This document shows positions 5,342 to 6,182 of a stretch of DNA of 6,182 bases, piece after piece. Below the pieces are notes generated by a model. The model was not told where the DNA came from. It was given only the letters and a program-made list of their open reading frames with translations, and made no database searches. How positions within the stretch are numbered: the stretch's first letter is position 1; the number at the start of each line of letters is the position of its first letter. Both the position numbers and the translations under genes were made by a program. The DNA is taken from assembly GCA_003513855.1 (NCBI GenBank), contig DOTC01000231.1:1-6182 (forward strand). The letters run 5' to 3'. Origin of the DNA: Deltaproteobacteria bacterium. GTDB taxonomy: Bacteria; Desulfobacterota; Deferrimicrobia; Deferrimicrobiales; Deferrimicrobiaceae.

Positions 5342-6109
5342 CTACTTCTCCCGCTGGGAACGGAGTTTTCCCCGCAGCCGGAGGACGGCCTGCGCGTGAA
5401 GCTGGCAGATCCTCGGCTCGCCCAGGCCGAATATGGCGCCGATCTCCTTCATCGTGAGCTCTTCGCAGTAGTACAGTGCGATCAGCTGCTTCTCTCTCTC
5501 CGGCAGCACGTCGATCGCCTTGGCAAGCATCTCCTTGAGGTCCCGGAGGAGTTCGTCCTTGTGGATCTCCTCCCTGGCGGCCTCGGACAGGGCCTTCTGG
5601 ACGCCGGCGGCGGTACCGTTGTATTCGTCCTCGGGGTCGTCCATCGACAGGACGGAGAGGCCGGAGTAGAGCGCGAGCTGTTTTTGCAGCTCGGCGACCG
5701 AGATCTTCAGGTCGGCCGCGACCTCCTCCTCCCCGGGAGGACGGCCCAGGGTGGCCTCCAGCCGGGCGTAGGCATTCCCCAGGCGGTTCGCGTTCTGTCT
5801 CGCGGCGCGGGAGAACCAGTCCATCTCGCGAAGGTAGTCGAGCATGGCACCGCGGATGCGGAACTCGGCGTATGTCTTGAACTTGATCCCGCGCGAGGAG
5901 TCGAACTTTTCCGCCGCGTCCAGCAGCCCGACGACGCCCGAGCTCACGAGATCGTCCATTTCGATATTCTGCGGAAGGCGGAGCTTGAGGGAGCTGGCGT
6001 GGTACCGGATCCCCGGGAGGAACTCGTTCACCAGGGTCTCCCGGTCGGGAAAAGGCAGAGGTTTCGCAGGGAGCCTTTCCGCGGTTCGGAGAGCGACGTT
6101 GCGTCCCAT
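5342..6109 (-). CDS. fliA: RNA polymerase sigma-28 factor, FliA/WhiG family
   Basis: This 255-residue protein is a sigma-70-family factor of the FliA type. Region 2 covers about 24-100, with the hallmark DDLVSSGVVGLLDAAEKFD (52-70), FKTYAEFRIRGAMLDYLREMDW (77-98) and its -10 contacting residues. Region 3 follows at about 101-145, with LEATLGRPPGEEEVAADLKIS (117-137). Region 4 is at about 200-250, with LPEREKQLIALYYCEELTMK (202-221) and the helix-turn-helix ending GEPRICQLHAQAVLRLRG (230-247). It would direct RNA polymerase to late flagellar, chemotaxis and motility promoters, usually held in check by the anti-sigma factor FlgM, which is not in the window. Compared with many FliA proteins, the recognition-helix ESRxSQxH reads EPRICQLH. 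The start is ATG 6109, with AAGGGAGGG five bases upstream; the frame is open to the window edge but contains no other usual start codon. fliA often lies at the end of an flhF-flhG operon, which could lie to the right. Confidence 0.93.
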   Translation of the reverse strand: MGRNVALRTAERLPAKPLPFPDRETLVNEFLPGIRYHASSLKLRLPQNIEMDDLVSSGVVGLLDAAEKFDSSRGIKFKTYAEFRIRGAMLDYLREMDWFSRAARQNANRLGNAYARLEATLGRPPGEEEVAADLKISVAELQKQLALYSGLSVLSMDDPEDEYNGTAAGVQKALSEAAREEIHKDELLRDLKEMLAKAIDVLPEREKQLIALYYCEELTMKEIGAIFGLGEPRICQLHAQAVLRLRGKLRSQREK

Positions 6110-6182
6110 CGTATCCCTCCCTTCTGTGAGGTACGTTCCGAAAAAGGGATGGTCACGTTGGGAGCAACATGCGTGCCATGGG
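6110..6182 (-). other. fliA leader; possible tail of an upstream minus-strand gene
   Basis: This stretch holds the fliA ribosome-binding site (GGAGGG, 6120-6115). One minus-strand frame reads MARMLLPT before a TGA at 6155-6153 and could be the last codons of an upstream gene, which would place fliA 43 bases downstream of it. A second frame stays open into fliA. With so little sequence neither can be assigned. A short inverted repeat GTTG-GGAG-CAAC lies at about 6156-6167, too short to interpret. Confidence 0.25.

Noticed and set aside
3700..5457. 585-codon plus-strand frame overlapping the beta gene end, the small membrane gene and rmuC
   Set aside because: It is in a different frame from rmuC, with shadow-like composition; rmuC has the domain evidence.

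Overview
The window is GC-rich bacterial DNA with strong Shine-Dalgarno sites, short intergenic gaps and mixed gene orientation. It carries a flagellar-type sigma factor, a ferredoxin-dependent 2-oxoacid oxidoreductase and a lipoprotein with a type II signal peptide. Together these suggest a motile, diderm bacterium with anaerobic or microaerobic metabolism, for example a deltaproteobacterial-grade lineage. The taxonomic placement is inference from gene content only.

Layout: (1) 1-676, minus strand: a DJ-1/PfpI-family protein followed by the first 30 codons of a lipoprotein that runs off the left edge. (2) 677-821: a divergent intergenic region with a plausible promoter for the DJ-1/PfpI gene. 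(3) 822-3869, plus strand: a FlK-like (fluoroacetyl-CoA thioesterase-like) hot-dog thioesterase, then a gamma-alpha fused 2-oxoacid:ferredoxin oxidoreductase subunit, then its TPP-binding beta subunit, the last two joined by an ATGA overlap. (4) 3886-4134, minus strand: a small two-helix membrane protein of unknown function. (5) 4208-5323, plus strand: an RmuC-family protein with an N-terminal membrane anchor. (6) 5342-6109, minus strand: a sigma-28 (FliA) flagellar sigma factor, convergent with rmuC. The last 73 bases hold the fliA ribosome-binding site and possibly the tail of an upstream gene.

The most coherent unit is the plus-strand cluster 822-3869. The oxidoreductase would interconvert a 2-oxoacid plus CoA with an acyl-CoA, CO2 and reduced ferredoxin. 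The thioesterase would hydrolyse some acyl-CoA. It keeps the FlK catalytic residues Thr42, Glu50 and His76 at the same numbering, but has Met where FlK has its Phe36 gate. The beta subunit keeps three of the four cysteines expected to hold its [4Fe-4S] cluster; the fourth position is Gln48. These two departures are the points most worth following up. I see no tRNA, rRNA, CRISPR array, insertion sequence or clear long repeat.
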